A stretch of 64,000 nucleotides of DNA, taken from the NCBI RefSeq assembly GCF_000699445.3, contig NC_067196.1, positions 85,240,364 through 85,304,363 of the forward strand, read 5' to 3'. This document shows, piece after piece, positions 35,090-47,454 of this stretch (within the stretch, counting starts at the first letter, position 1; every line of letters begins with the position of its first letter). Source of the DNA: Schistosoma haematobium (lineage: Eukaryota; Platyhelminthes; Trematoda; Strigeidida; Schistosomatidae). The position numbers were made by a program, and so were the translations under genes. The notes under the pieces are model-generated. The model was not told the origin of the DNA. It made no database searches and saw nothing but the letters and a program-made list of their open reading frames with translations.

Positions 35090-35260
35090 AGTAGCCAAGT
35101 GAATAACGCGATGGCGTTTGAAGCCAATAGTACTGGATTCGAGTTCCAGATTGAACATCAACCTCGAGATGCAGGTACATCCAGATGATGAGTCCCAAAT
35201 AGGGCGAAGCGCGCTTCCTGGATTCCGTTGCCGTCCATTATGTTGGTCATAATCAACAAC
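35090..35260 (+). mobile_element. SINE-H1, plus body
   Basis: Directly follows the SINE-H2 leader. A-box-like AGTAGCCAAGTGAATAACGC, B box GGATTCGAGTTCC. Hammerhead at 35177-35225 has intact stem I (ATCCAG/CTGGAT), but the core C3 is A (ATGATGAG) and CGAAA is CGAAG, so cleavage is unlikely. Confidence 0.9.
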
Positions 35261-35774
35261 AAATAATGCAGACTATAAACAGTAAACTATTTCATTTCAA
35301 TCTATTTTTTATGATCGCTAACAAATCTATGAATATAAACGTGTTGAGATACTGATCTACGACTATTATCACTGAATAAAGTAAAAAGTGAATTAGTTTA
35401 GATTATAATTACACTGGTTGTATGTATGGATTTACATCAAATTATTAAGAAGCATCAATGCTATGTAAATCATTCATGATTTCCAGGTCATTGAATGAAG
35501 TTGGTATTTTATAAAAGAAAATATTTTATTTGGATAAAATATAATTTCATAATTTCATAGTTTAAATGATTGATAACTCTTGTGTACATTTTATGTTATG
35601 TTAAAATCATTGAATGAACAATTTTCATCGCAAAGTATCGAATGTCCAACATATCAAATGGATTTTTATTCTGATAGTTCAGTAAAATAAATAATTTTCA
35701 ACTATGAATGGATTTCCTTTAAGATCCAATTATGTAAGAATATATTTCAGACATTTATCTGTTTCAATTTGAAT
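35261..35774. other. No gene recognised
   Basis: AT-rich DNA upstream of a 5'-truncated PLE-A. Confidence 0.5.
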
Positions 35775-36495
35775 CTGAATAATTTAACGTTAAACTATAT
35801 AACATTTTATCGAATGACTGTTCGATTCAAAGAATATATTCCGAAAGGTTTGAGATCAAACGGACTAAAAGCATTCAGCAGCGCTATCGCAAGGCATCAC
35901 CCTGACACAGAACACGAAATCGATATATTGAAGTCCTTCAAGGTGATCAACAAACAATCAAATTCAAACCTTTTGAAATTTGCCAAAGCGATAGCAATCA
36001 AACGTTTAAAACCAGATCTTTGTATACAAAAAGAAATAGTAATAAATCTTTCTTTGCCCTGGTAACATTACCCCCCCCTTTTATTTATTACGTCATTCCA
36101 ACTCTTTCTGAATTTTATAATTACATCATTCATAACTGACCAATTTCAATTCATATCTCTCTTTATTATCATTAATCTATTTTCAGCTATTTCATTGCAT
36201 AATAATATGATTTGTTTTAATTCCATGATTTCTAATCACTACTTCAATGTTCTGGAAATTTCCCTCCCAAACTCTATATATTCGAAACAAAAATTTCTTG
36301 ACCTCATTAACTCTAACGAAATCTTTGCTACATCATGTTACATATATTCATCTTTCATCACCCTCTGATGTATAAGTATGTCAATATCTATAATAACGTT
36401 GAATTTCAGATATTTTAGGTTGTAAGCAGCTGATGAGAACCTAACGAAATAAAATGAATTCATATTATTCTACACCAACCTTTGTTCTTGCTCTG
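35775..36495 (+). mobile_element. PLE-A, GIY-YIG C-terminus plus 3' region
   Basis: The 98-codon frame 35769-36065 holds the endonuclease C-terminal half: VRFKEYIPKGLRSNGLKAFS, SAIARHHPDTEHEIDILKSF, NLLKFAKAIAIKRLKPDLCI and VINLSLPW, then stop. The GIY-YIG motif itself is upstream and missing, so it is 5' truncated. About 360 nt of 3' region follow and end in the hammerhead-like motif and CCTTTGTTCTTGCTCTGTTC. Confidence 0.85.
36424..36474 (+). ncRNA. Hammerhead-like motif at PLE-A 3' end
   Basis: Stem I GCAG (36426-36429) against CTAC (one mismatch); core CTGATGAG and CGAAA intact; stem III ATAA/TTAT with AATGAATTCATA loop. Stem II is reduced to one G-C pair with a 7-nt loop, which is a doubt. 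Hammerheads in PLE termini are known from other animals. Confidence 0.5.
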
Positions 36496-36496
36496 T

Positions 36497-36580
36497 TCAG
36501 GATATAGTTGGATAGAGAATGTTGGTGGTCAGTCTATGCCCTTCAACGAGGGGTAACAGGCGTAAGCAAGTAGGTAAGTA
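36497..36580 (+). mobile_element. RTE-clade LINE 3' tip
   Basis: GTTGGATAGAGAATGTTGGT to GGGGTAACAGGCGTAAGC AAG. Only the last ~20 codons and tail, joined directly to the 3' end of PLE-A. Confidence 0.85.
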
Positions 36581-38089
36581 CATATAAGCTAATAGTAATG
36601 TTTTTAGTTAGATCTTCATCAGGTTTTATTCTAATATACATGAACATTCAAATGTGTATATTCAAGTTTGATCGACTTCCTATTTAGAACTATAAACTAG
36701 AATATCTATTATTTTACTATTCTTATCACTATTTGTATATCAATCTTCTGACTATTAATTTGTATTTTTTGCATGTTATACGTAGTTATGTAATCTATTT
36801 CGTTGTGCACATTGAATCATAAATTGTCTTGAATGGTTTAGTATTTTCATGCAAATATTTATGAATATTAGAGTAAATCCTGCTGATGATCTAACTGCAA
36901 ACAATATTGTTCGCTTATATGTGTTCTTGTCAATAATTTATGCCATAAATTAATTGAAGTAAATTATGCCCGGTGATGGATGGTCCTAGCAATTTATAAC
37001 TGACAAACTAACAAACATTTTTGTGAATTGTTGGAGTTTTAAGCAAATATACTTGATTTAGGCATTGATAGAGGGATATAGGTATGTCTTTTTTGGAAGC
37101 TGTTGTTTTCTCTAGATGAGATTGAACTACATAATTCAAGGAACACACTACTTATAAAATCCTCACTGTAAACTAAAAATATTCTCTATCATCGCAGGTA
37201 TACATAGCCAATGAGTCATGAATTGGGAGAAATTTAAGCTCTCGATTGTACTACTAACCATAATTGAAATACAATACAACATACACTGCAATTAAAGAAA
37301 TTTAATCAGATAAATAAAACCATCCTATTTCATTAGAATACAATTTTAATTAAAGTGGATAAAAAGTATGCACCTCACAGTAATCTAAAGCTATCATGTT
37401 CCAAATGTTTCGAATTCAAGTTCACATGTGATCGTAAGATCACCTTACTGAGAAGTTTCAAATTAAGACTTATCATATATCTAAAGTTTCTAGTTTTCAA
37501 TAGTTCTTTAGTTAACCCTAAATAATGTTAAACGATCATCTGATGTAAGTGGGAACAACATTCAGTTGATTGATCGACTAGTGTTTTACCATTTGTTTGT
37601 TAACTCTTATGTCAGCTGACACATATTAATATCAAAATATTCGCTATCATGAAAAGTTTGGTAAAGATTTAATTGAAAACAATATTGTTCGCTTACAGGT
37701 ATCGTTATACATTACAAGAATATTTGTTTATTTCTTCTACTTCGAGCCTATGTAATGTATGTATGTATGTTGAACACCGTCTTTCATATAACAAGCCACT
37801 CTGTGTTTTTCTTGTTCTCACAAGATATGTCAAAGGTTTTTATATACTTATCCTTAATAATATCGTGAAACTATATACAAAGTAAGTGTCATCTTATATT
37901 TGGAATATCATGTCTATAACTATTGATTTTCACTTGTTTACAATATCATTGATATTTTCTTCTTTCATACTCTTACTTTCAAGTAAAAAAAAGTACCAAT
38001 TTATTGAAAAAAATATTTAACTATAGGGCAATTATTACTATATTTAAACAACTAAGGTAATAACTCCTTTAACTAACCATTTACGTATA

Positions 38090-38092
<3 letters not shown>
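36581..38092. other. No gene recognised
   Basis: AT-rich. Contains two of three copies of a short motif (36881-36920 and 37663-37696). The 70-codon frame 37673-37885 is not recognised. Confidence 0.45.

Positions 38093-38158
<66 letters not shown>
38093..38158. repeat. (AT)n microsatellite, ~66 nt
   Basis: Uninterrupted alternating TA from 38093 to 38158. Confidence 0.97.
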
Positions 38159-38160
<2 letters not shown>

Positions 38161-38233
38161 AAATACTTTATACACTAACAACTCTTGTTGACAAAATGAC
38201 ATTTTTACATATTTCATAGTAGACTAGATATTT

Positions 38234-38310
38234 GAGATGGTGGAGAAGATTTGTAGCTTAGGTGGATGATTTTGATGAAGTTTTATTCTCTGAGCTCAGA
38301 GACTAGATAT
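38234..38310 (+). repeat. PLE-B left terminal fragment
   Basis: GAGATGGTGGAGAAGATTTG and TGGATGATTTTGATGAAG followed by CTCTGAGCTCAGAG; coding part absent. Confidence 0.8.
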
Positions 38311-38544
38311 TATCATATTTAGGTAGTGGTTATGTTTAATAACTGTTTATTAGATCTTTGTTTGTTTGTTTGTTTGTTTTGTATTATCAATAATAAAAAT
38401 TACTGAAGTTTTCGTTCATTGTCTTTTTTGAAAAAACAAACAAACAAAACAAAACAACAAATAAAACAGACTAGAATTCAATTAATAGATCATATTGTAC
38501 TGATAAATTACGAAAAGAAATTAGATATCAAGTGTCCAGTTTTT

Positions 38545-38880
38545 AATCATCACTATTATTATTACTATTATGATTATTACTCTTATTATTACTACTATTA
38601 TTATTATTATTACTATTGTTACTAGCACCACTATTATTATTACTATTACGACCATTACTCTTACTATTACTATTATTATTATTATTATTACTATTGTTAC
38701 TATCACCACTATTATTATTACTATTACGACCATTACTCTTACTATTACTAGTATTATTATTATTATTATTACTATTGTTACTATCACCACTATTATTATT
38801 ACTATTACGACCATTACTCTTACTATTACTACTATTATTATTATTATTACTATTGTTACTATCACCATTATTATTAACAA
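38545..38880. repeat. ATT-rich minisatellite, period ~78-81 nt
   Basis: Higher-order units marked by ACGACCATTACTCTTACTAT at 38648, 38726 and 38807, separated by (ATT)n and TTGTTACTATCACCA. Long frames through it on both strands (poly-L, poly-I/V/T) are by-products of the trinucleotide repeat. Confidence 0.93.
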
Positions 38881-39154
38881 ATCACTTTTGTTCATCGATA
38901 GATAAAAAAGTTTTTTTCCCTACTTTTTTCTTTTTTAGGAATAACAAAACATTTTGACAAACTGTTATTTTGTACAAATATCATTAGATGTTTAGTAATC
39001 TATGATTTATTCAATAATAGCGATATGTAGTATAAAAAAAGTTGGTTAAGTCTTATAAATGCTTTATAATGACATTAATTCAACCATAAATTTACTTTAA
39101 TAATGTATAATAATAAAACTTAATTGTTTACTAGTGACTAGATTTAAGATGGAT
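38881..39154. other. No gene recognised
   Basis: AT-rich with T-rich runs just after the minisatellite. Confidence 0.5.
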
Positions 39155-39440
39155 ATTTTTCGAGTCCTAATGAGAAGCTGCGTCGGGTATGAGACAGTTA
39201 ATTACCACAGGCAATGAATGAAGTGTTATGCAAGATCATGGATCGATTAAAGTTAGACATTAACACTGTTTGATGCTGACTTAATGGTTTAGAGGCGAAA
39301 AGCTAGCGCGCAAAATTGGAGGTCCTAAGTTTGAGTTTCGTATATGGGATCGTGGTTGTGTACTGCTAAGCAGTCCCATACTATGACTGAACGACCGTCC
39401 AATGCTTTCAGGTTTTAGATGGACTCACGAATTCAATTTT
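39155..39440 (+). mobile_element. SINE-H2, plus, with leader
   Basis: Leader (CGAGTCCTAATGAGAAGCTG, GTCGGGTATGAGACAG), head (TGACTTAATGGTTTAGAGGC), hammerhead region (CTGCTAAGCAGTCCC, CTGAACGACCGTC) and a shortened tail. Core strongly decayed. Confidence 0.85.
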
Positions 39441-41579
39441 TTTTTAAAGTTTGAAAATACTTTGCGTTATGGAATAAATAAAAAAAACTGTTATGATTTA
39501 GCTTGAGATTCTTTCGTTTAGAACACTTGAAACCATGTAAAAGTTTAACGATTAGTGTAACATCATTTAACCAATGACTTATAATCTAATGAATTATAGT
39601 TCCGAAATCAGTTAATTGAATATAAATTAGGAATATTATTCTATATTATCAGTGCATAATCAAATCCTTTCAAGCATAATGACTTCCTAGGTTATAAATG
39701 CTTAGCTAATAATTTCATTACAAATATATTAATGTTTTCGTAATATATATATATTATCATCCTAGAATACAAAGCATAAGAAGTGGACCTGAACCTTGAA
39801 CCTTTGTACATGTAGACGAATTCATCTGATATAATTAACATCAGACGAAGACTGACTTTAACTAATCCTAATCATAGACAATTAAATTAATTTTTTTGAT
39901 ATTAAAAGTATGAATTACGTCAAACATTTATTATAAATGATTTCAAGTACCATTGTTTGCTCTATCTTTCCTTGATATAAAATTGTGTTCATTTTAATGT
40001 GCGACTGATATGAATACACAATTGATATAGGGGGGGGGAGTTCACGTTTCCGATTTACTTATTAAATATTTAAATGAATTACTTCCCTGGATGTAAACAT
40101 GTAATGGTGCGAAGTCTTAAATAAGTAGCATTAGTTCTCCATTATTATCAAGTAGTCATTAAATTATGTTAGCTAACATAAAATAACCATCATGATCCAT
40201 CTCCCACACGATGATATGATTTGACACACCAAGGAATGTATATATTTAATAGATTTACGCTTCTAAGATACTAGTTAAACTGTTTATATGGTTTTGCTTT
40301 ATTTGTAGCTTTTTTTTTAAAACAACGCTTGACTTATTTCTATGAAAGGTATCAGATTCATGATAAAATATTTGCATATTTACAGTCGATGTAACAATAG
40401 AATGTTTGGTGTCAAATATATTCTTACTCGTATGTCGAGTATTTTCGCAGTTATTGCAGTGCTTTTTTGTTTGAACGCATTTTATTTGTTTAGACTTCAG
40501 AGTAGGTTATATGGATGTGTGTATGTACGTATATATATTCACTGAAGTAGAGCATCGTAAGCTTTCATCAATTTTGATCGTTTACCTATCATGCTATTGT
40601 TTGATAACCACCTTATTCAGTAAAATACGTAGGAGATTAAATGCAACGTTTCATTATTTAACGTACTTTATTGTGAGATATAATCGGATTATCAACAATC
40701 TGCTAGATTCTCTGTGATTATGTTTTAAAATGATTATCACTTATTAATGAAACACATCTCTAACTTTAACGGAACTAAGTTTCTTCATATGATTCTAACT
40801 TGTGTCACTGTCACAGTTAGCAGTGTTATCACTGATATTTTCAAGCATCGATTGACACGATGCCTAGGCCAACCGCTTTGTGTTAATTACTCTAAACATT
40901 CAATAGACTAACAAAGTGCACCAGGATTAATTCGGAAATAAGTTGCGTCATGTATGGTCATCTTTAACAAATACCTTAATAACAATCCCTAACTTCTTAA
41001 GTAGTTAGAAGTCGTTGCAAAAGATACTGTATAACGTAGACTTCATACTAGTCATTTATTGCTGGCAAGATCTACTCACGGAAGAGATTAACCCGATATA
41101 TATTATGGAATTTCAACCTGTGTCACTAAGCTTCACGATCTGATATGTTAAAACCGAATTGACTACTTTGAAGTACATCTCAGTATAGTACATCCAATTT
41201 TCAATCACTTAGACTACCGAGGATATTTCGAATTGATCAACAGTATTTGATCAGTACTAAAGGACTATATACATGACATTGATGACTAATCAGCGATCAT
41301 TCAATTCTTACTCAGTAAATTTATTCACCAACAGTTCAATCCGATTTTTTTTTATTACTTTTTACTATGACATGCAAACATTTCTATAAATAGGTGACTT
41401 GGACAAGAAAACTTAAAGTTGAGGATTATTCTTCATAAACTCAACAAATTATCATAGATACTCATAAAGTTTCAAATGTAAAAGACAACAATTTCACCAG
41501 ATATTAATTCATATTATTTCTTGTATATGGGATATTCACTTATTCAATGTAGATCTTTATTTCATTCTGTAAATCAAAT
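39441..41579. other. No gene recognised
   Basis: Longest apparently unique AT-rich stretch together with 36581-38092. G9 run at about 40030-40038. Frames 40342-40545 and 40511-40717 overlap each other and show no domain. Confidence 0.45.
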
Positions 41580-42065
41580 AACTTTTTGAGATGGTGGAGA
41601 AAATTTGTAGCTCAGGTGGATGATTTTGGTGGGGTTTTGTTCTCTGAGCTGGATGGTTTAGCAATGGAGCTTATCATCGTTCTTCTGAACGACATCAGCA
41701 CAAACTCATTCAGTTGGAAAAATATGGAAATCTTGGACAGAGGGATTTCTAAAAACACCAGAGAATTTTTAGAAACTTGACACTCAGGTCAATCAGCAAT
41801 AAACAGGCACATTGAAATCGATCCAATTTATCAGCTAATCAGGAAAATTATTCACAAATATAGGAACGAAAATCAAACCAATGGGAGACACAACCAAAAC
41901 AAAAAAGGAAACAATGACAAATTTAAGGTCAACAAGAACCAATCAACGTCATGGTGTACAGAAATTCGAACACTTCTGAAGTTTGTGCTGATGATGTCGT
42001 TCAGAAGAACGATGATAGCTCCACGACCAAACCATCCAGCTTAGACAACAAAACTCCATAAAATA
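41580..42065 (+). mobile_element. PLE-B fragment with inverted terminal repeats
   Basis: Left terminus (GAGATGGTGGAGAAAATTTG ... GGAGCTTATCATCGTTCTTC) and right terminus (GAAGAACGATGATAGCTCCA ... AACAAAACTCCA) are inverted copies of ~80-110 nt. Between them the plus strand encodes FSWKNMEILDRGISKNTREF, then QSAINRHIEIDPIYQL, the C-terminal end of a PLE GIY-YIG endonuclease. A stop after LET and frame changes kill the protein. Confidence 0.8.
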
Positions 42066-42614
42066 ACCTTTTTTTAATGCATCATGGTAGTAACAAAAAT
42101 ACAAAAATACAATGTTTAGCATTATACTGGTTAGAGTTTGTTTTTCACATTATGGTATCGTACTTTTCAAATCAATTACATATATGTATATATACATAAG
42201 GCCTGTACTAAAACAACTCAGTGTATTGTACATAGAAAATGCATATTTGTTTCGAAATATTATTTATAATAGTAATAGGATGACCAACTGTTTTTTCGTA
42301 ATGCTTCATATTGTTAATAACATTTTAGTCATGTTAACATAATTATTCTATTTTAAATCATGGCAACATTTAAATCGGGGAAGAGGGATATAATAGGTAA
42401 TTAAGTCACTTTCTGATAACAGTATGATTTATTCGTTAGTTTAACATCATATTCTCAGTAACTGATATTTGTTAACATTTTTTAAAAATAAATATGATTT
42501 AGGAAAATATAATAAACATTAAATAGAAAGGTTTACAGTAGAAGATGAATAGTAGAGTAATGTTGAAAGGATTTAACTAACAATTGATATCAGAAAGGGG
42601 TTTTTGTGGATATT
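42066..42614. other. No gene recognised
   Basis: AT-rich; the 76-codon frame 42112-42342 is rich in I, V and Y from base composition and has no domain. Confidence 0.5.
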
Positions 42615-42895
42615 ATAGTGATTTAATAACTGAGATCATAAGTCAATTGAAGCTAGATCACCATGGAAAAATTGAAGTTAGACATTAACACCGTTGGATG
42701 CTGGCTCAGTGATGTAGAGGTTAGGTATTCGTGCGCAAGACCGATGGGTCCTGGGTTTGAAACCCACAGAGTGGGATCGTGGATGCTTACTGCTAAATAG
42801 TCTTACAATAGGATGAAATGGCCTTCCAGTGCATTTGCGTTTTCCATGATGGTTCGGCTCCAATTGACTTATGATCTCAACTATTAAATAAAAAT
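42615..42895 (+). mobile_element. SINE-H2 with inverted tail stub
   Basis: 42628-42670 is a minus tail (AAGTCAATTGAAGCTAGATC). 42671-42890 is a plus copy with leader end, A box (TGGCTCAGTGATGTAGAGG), B box (GGGTTTGAAACCC) and a damaged core (CTGCTAAATAGTC). Confidence 0.88.
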
Positions 42896-43369
42896 TAATA
42901 ATTTTTATGTTTAAATTATAAGCTTTTTATTTTAATATTCGCTAAAAGTCACCTACCTAAAACTCATTTCTACAGAAAGTCAATAAAGGCATAAATAGCT
43001 CAATGTTTTCATCTCAGACTATGATGCTGCATAATATGAGTTTTGATATCACATTGTAAGTACATGTAGCTAATAACAAGTGTCAACTTAGACGAGATTT
43101 AGATTGCAAAGACCTACATACTGATCAGTTGATAAATGAGTTACACAAACAAAATTAAGATCCGTTTTCGTATTTGTTTAAAAAAGATAAACGTTTATTT
43201 CAGGTTATCGTATAAGTACATTTATAAGTACTTTAGCTGATTGAATATCATAATAGAACAATTAAAGACAATTATGCGACTTTCATAATTTTCATGCAAA
43301 TTTATTATTATTGTCAATCTTTTAAAAGAAATGAATATTTTAATATCATTTGGTGTTTTCCATTTATAA
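42896..43369. other. No gene recognised
   Basis: AT-rich; minus frame 43222-43404 runs into the following SINE and is not supported. Confidence 0.5.
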
Positions 43370-43710
43370 AGCTTATGATCTAAGGCAATATCGAGGCAGA
43401 ACACACAGAATGCACATATGTCAATAAGAGACTGATCAATCGCAGTCCTAAAAATTAATGGGAAGATTCAAGTAAACGACACCAAGTGAATTTAAACTTC
43501 GCCTCATTGCACAAATAAATGGCTATCAGGACTCAGTAGCTAAGTGGATAATGAGATGGCGCTTGAAGTGCACGGTACCGGGTTGGAGTCCCCGAGTGAA
43601 TATCAACCCTGAAACACAGGTACATCCAGCTGACGAGTCCCAAGTAGAATGAAACGCGCGTCCTGGATTCCACTGCCATCCACTATCCATCTTTGCTTAT
43701 GAAATGAAAA
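43370..43710 (+). mobile_element. SINE-H1 (Sm-alpha type), full-length unit
   Basis: Complete unit of about 335 nt, the size known for Sm-alpha. It has leader (AAGGCAATATCGAGGC, GACTGATCAATCGCAGTCC), tRNA-like head (TATCAGGACTCAGTAGCTAA, GTGGATAATGAGATGG), B box GGTTGGAGTCC, hammerhead (43622-43660) and terminus ACTATCCATCTTTGC. In the hammerhead, stem I ATCCAG/CTGGAT and core CTGACGAG are intact, but stem II is weakened (TAGAAT) and its closing pair is G-U. Confidence 0.93.
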
Positions 43711-43884
43711 TTAGTTTACTGAAGTGAATTTTGACAATTTTCATATATTTTTTTAAAACTCTATCATTAGCACTAACAGAAATAAGAAGAAAATGCACTA
43801 ATATAATTCAAGCCGTAAATTATTGGATTGTATATTAGAACTCATCAAGATATTAACTGAATTAGTATATGTAAAACATCCCAA

Positions 43885-44090
43885 ATGAGTAGAAAAATGA
43901 GATTTTCTGACGTTTCATGACTCAATCTAAGATACTTATTCAGGGAATAAATAAACAAATCAAAATTAATACAAGTATTAAGTATTAATCCAAGTACATA
44001 GATTAATTTTGATATGGTTATTTATTCTCTGAAGAAGTGGCTTAAACATAGTCACGAAATGTCAGAAAATCTAATTTTTCTACTTATAGG
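43885..44090. repeat. Foldback element, ~70-nt arms
   Basis: Left arm GTAGAAAAATGAGATTTTCT, GACTCAATCTAAG; right arm is its diverged complement (GAAATGTCAGAAAATCTAAT, TTTTTCTAC). The loop is AT-rich and itself near-palindromic (TAATCCAAGTACATAGATTA). Confidence 0.88.
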
Positions 44091-45339
44091 AATATTACAT
44101 ATAGATTAATTTATTTGGAATAATCTACCCATTACTCAATTTATCCGAAATTATCAAGTCAAACCTTGATAATGATACATTCATTAAGATATTGTTTAGA
44201 TTGAGAAAAATATTCTCCTTAATATATAGTTAGGTCAATATAAATCACGCTAAAACTGAACGCTAGCAGATAATTAGTATTTATTAGTTCATATATTATG
44301 TTTTCATATACCAACAGGCTTATGTTCATTTATAAAATAGTTCAATTTATATATAATACTCTTAATAATCCCATTAAAGAAAATATCCATTCAGATTTAA
44401 TATAAAATGATTGATAATTACCGTTTCAAGTAAATTTATCAGGAACAATGAAGTGTTACTTCTCAGCTGAGTACATTCAAGGAAATTTAATTGATCTTTT
44501 TGACAAAGACTTTGTTATCTTCTCTTCATCTTCTTTTCTTGGTTATATTTACATTATTTTTTTTCTAGTTTTTCATGTAATGATTGTCTATACTTTTGTT
44601 ATATAAGTCAAATTTTTTACAAAGGGGGAATAACTTCTTATAGGAGGAATATCACATGGAAATAACATTATAATCACTTTACCTTCGTCTTTTTTTCTCT
44701 TTAATTATTCTTTATTATGTCATAAATACCCCTTCATACAAAAAACTAACATATACATAATATTATTCTTGTTTTGTTATTTATAACACTACTAAGGAAA
44801 TGTTAAACTATTTTACAGATTCTATGTAAGACTAATCAAAATGTTTTCGGTGTTCAACAAATTCGGTTCACCTAAAAATGTTTTGGGTTTATGTGATAGC
44901 AAAAAAAAGTTTCATAGAAGAACATAATTTTCTCAGGAGACCCTTTTAATCATTCAAAGCTATCAAACACATATATCTTCTAAGAATACACCAATGCAAC
45001 GTATCTCAAATTGCCGGATAAAAAAAACACAACAACAACAACAAATAAAATGAAAGTCAAAGCATGAAATAAAATCTTCAGTGAATATTAAGCTTACATA
45101 CACAAGAGTGGATTTATTAAATAAACTAAAAAAACATCTGAAAAACCTTGTTTTCTCACAGATATTGGATAATAAAACAAAAAATTGATGCGCTACAAAT
45201 TCACAGACATATATCGTATTTCTAGATTATCAATGATAATATAAAAAATTAATTATATAAAACACTACAGTAAAACAAAACAACTGAAACTTAATTAACT
45301 AACATAATACAAAATAAATTATTCTATTTGTAATAACTT
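44091..45339. other. No gene recognised
   Basis: Very AT-rich; (CAA)n near 45032-45045. No frame of 60 codons. Confidence 0.5.
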
Positions 45340-45415
45340 AATGAGTAGAAAAATTAAATTTTTTAGTGTTTAGTGACTCAATCTAAGCCACTTCTTGAGA
45401 GAATAAGTAAATAAC
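45340..45415. repeat. Half copy of the 43885 foldback
   Basis: GAGTAGAAAAATTAAATTTT, TAGTGACTCAATCTAAGCC and CTTGAGAGAATAAGTAAATA match one arm only. Confidence 0.75.
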
Positions 45416-45419
45416 CACT

Positions 45420-45930
45420 CACTAGGATATTTATTTATTTATCTATTTATTTAAATACATAAACATTGATACAGGGAGGCACCAAATAGATATGTGCCAC
45501 ACAAATCATTCAGTTTGTGTGATGGATGGGATACTGCTCATGTGCCCAAACCGAAGCAGACAGTTTAATTAGGGGGTCACACCTGGAGCCTTCCACTTGA
45601 AGGTTTGATCCACAAGGCAGTGAAGCAACGTTAGAAAATGCAGAATCATGGTAGCCGGTGACCAACAATTGGTCTTTACACCATTTTTTCTTTCAGGATT
45701 TGGAATAAGGGTTCTCGAATCCCCTTTGGTTGACTCTCCGTGTCCACCAACCAGGTTAAAGTGTCGGATACTCGCTTTTCGTCCTCTTGGTTTCATAAAC
45801 AACACCTACGCCGCGGAAGAAGGCGGTGATTAAGACTTCCCTTTCAGTGGCTGTTATATACGTAGCGATATAAGAACATTTCAAGAGGGCAAGCTGACTC
45901 TCCCCACTTTCGACCATACCAGGGTATTAC
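45420..45930 (-). repeat. R2 repeat, inverted partial copy
   Basis: Reverse complement matches 3317-3775, including CTCTCCCCACTTTCGACC, TTGGTTTCATAAACAACACC and TGCTCATGTGCCCAAACCG. Short frames on both strands (45569-45833) are not supported as genes. Confidence 0.85.
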
Positions 45931-47454
45931 GAATATATTAATTAATTTAAAACAATCTACTCAATGCACAATTTATTCAGAATTATCAAGTTAAACCTTA
46001 ATAATGATACTTAACATAATATAATTTAATTGAAAATAATTCATTTACATAGTAAACCAAATTCTTTTGTAAACAATAAAATAATTATATCATCATAATT
46101 AAAAGAATAATTAAATTGAAAATCTTACCGTGTATATAGAAATAATTAAAATTCAATGAATTCAATTACACAACAATTAAATTGTATTATTTATATTATT
46201 ATCTCGTTATAGTTAATATAGAAAAATAACAAATACACACCCACGCAATATGTTCATATATATATATATATATATATATTTGTAATTTTTATTTCCAAGT
46301 GTTTGTTATTCACAACTAAATTCAATACACTAATACTCCAAGTATATTTGAATATTTCAAAAAGAATAGTAATACTTATTATTATTATTAATATTATGGG
46401 TACCAATGAGTTAACGTAGTGACTATGATACAAAACACTATCTTATTTCATATATAAATATATGAACAACAACAAAAATGATAACAGTAAAAGAACTATT
46501 CTACCGTTGTTGTTGTTGTTGTCGTCGTTGTCGTTGTGTTGTTCTCTTCTTTGTTTTCTGATTTGTTATTGAATAATTCTCATTTCTTCCAATGTTCTTT
46601 TGACTCAATTAATATTTATTAAATTTTTTATTCTTCTTACTTTCATGAAATCATCATTTTTCATTGGTTAAAAATAAGTGAGAAATTGTAAAAAAAAAGA
46701 AGAGAACAAAATGTTCTAGGAAGAAACTTTCATTTAGTTTTTCTACTATTTGTTTTTGTTGTTGATTAAATGTATTCATTCGATTTGTTCACCTATTCGA
46801 AATAAGAATATTTAATCCAATGTATACAATATTCTTTGATTAATGTCTGAGTAGATAAATACTATTGTAGGATTAATGATAATTATAATTCATTGTGTAC
46901 AATTCAGATAATATATGTCTCTTATATATGTGCGTGGTAAAGAGTATTGTTTTTTTTTACTGAAAAAAAACGATTCATTCATTTATTTGTCATAGCATAT
47001 TACTGTCTAATGTCGAGTAAGTAGTATAAATGAAGTTTTTATTAGTAACAGTTCAATGCAGAATACTTAAAATCATAATGAACGTATGTTATTTCTTTAT
47101 AAATTTGAAAGAAAAAAAAAGACAAGCTCATTGATTTGATTGGCAGGATAATATAGTACTTTCAGTACACTGTCAATAGTTGCCAACAGTCAAAAGTATT
47201 AAAAAGATAATATTTACTAATGTAATAATAAAATCATTAATATGAATACGCTTCAACATAATGTAGTTATGAATTAAGTAAGGCGTAAAAAATAAGTTGA
47301 ATAAAATGTTATAACTTAGATTAATTTAAAGAATTGAATACAAGAAAATGGTAATCAAGATGTAAGTTTGAATTCAGTTGGGTTATTTGGAAAAAAACAC
47401 TATGAACTAAGACAAAACTGAAAGATTAAATGCTGAAAGATCTTTTAAATAATT
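45931..47454. other. AT-rich with simple repeats, no gene recognised
   Basis: (AT)n at 46255-46279, (GTT)n around 46506-46540, and A/T homopolymers near 46950-46970. No coding evidence. Confidence 0.5.

Noticed and set aside
38521..38957. Hydrophobic poly-Leu and poly-Ile/Val/Thr proteins
   Set aside because: Translations of the ATT-rich minisatellite in several frames on both strands.
45569..45833. Overlapping 78- and 61-codon frames
   Set aside because: Both inside the inverted R2 repeat and not open in the 3317-3775 copy.
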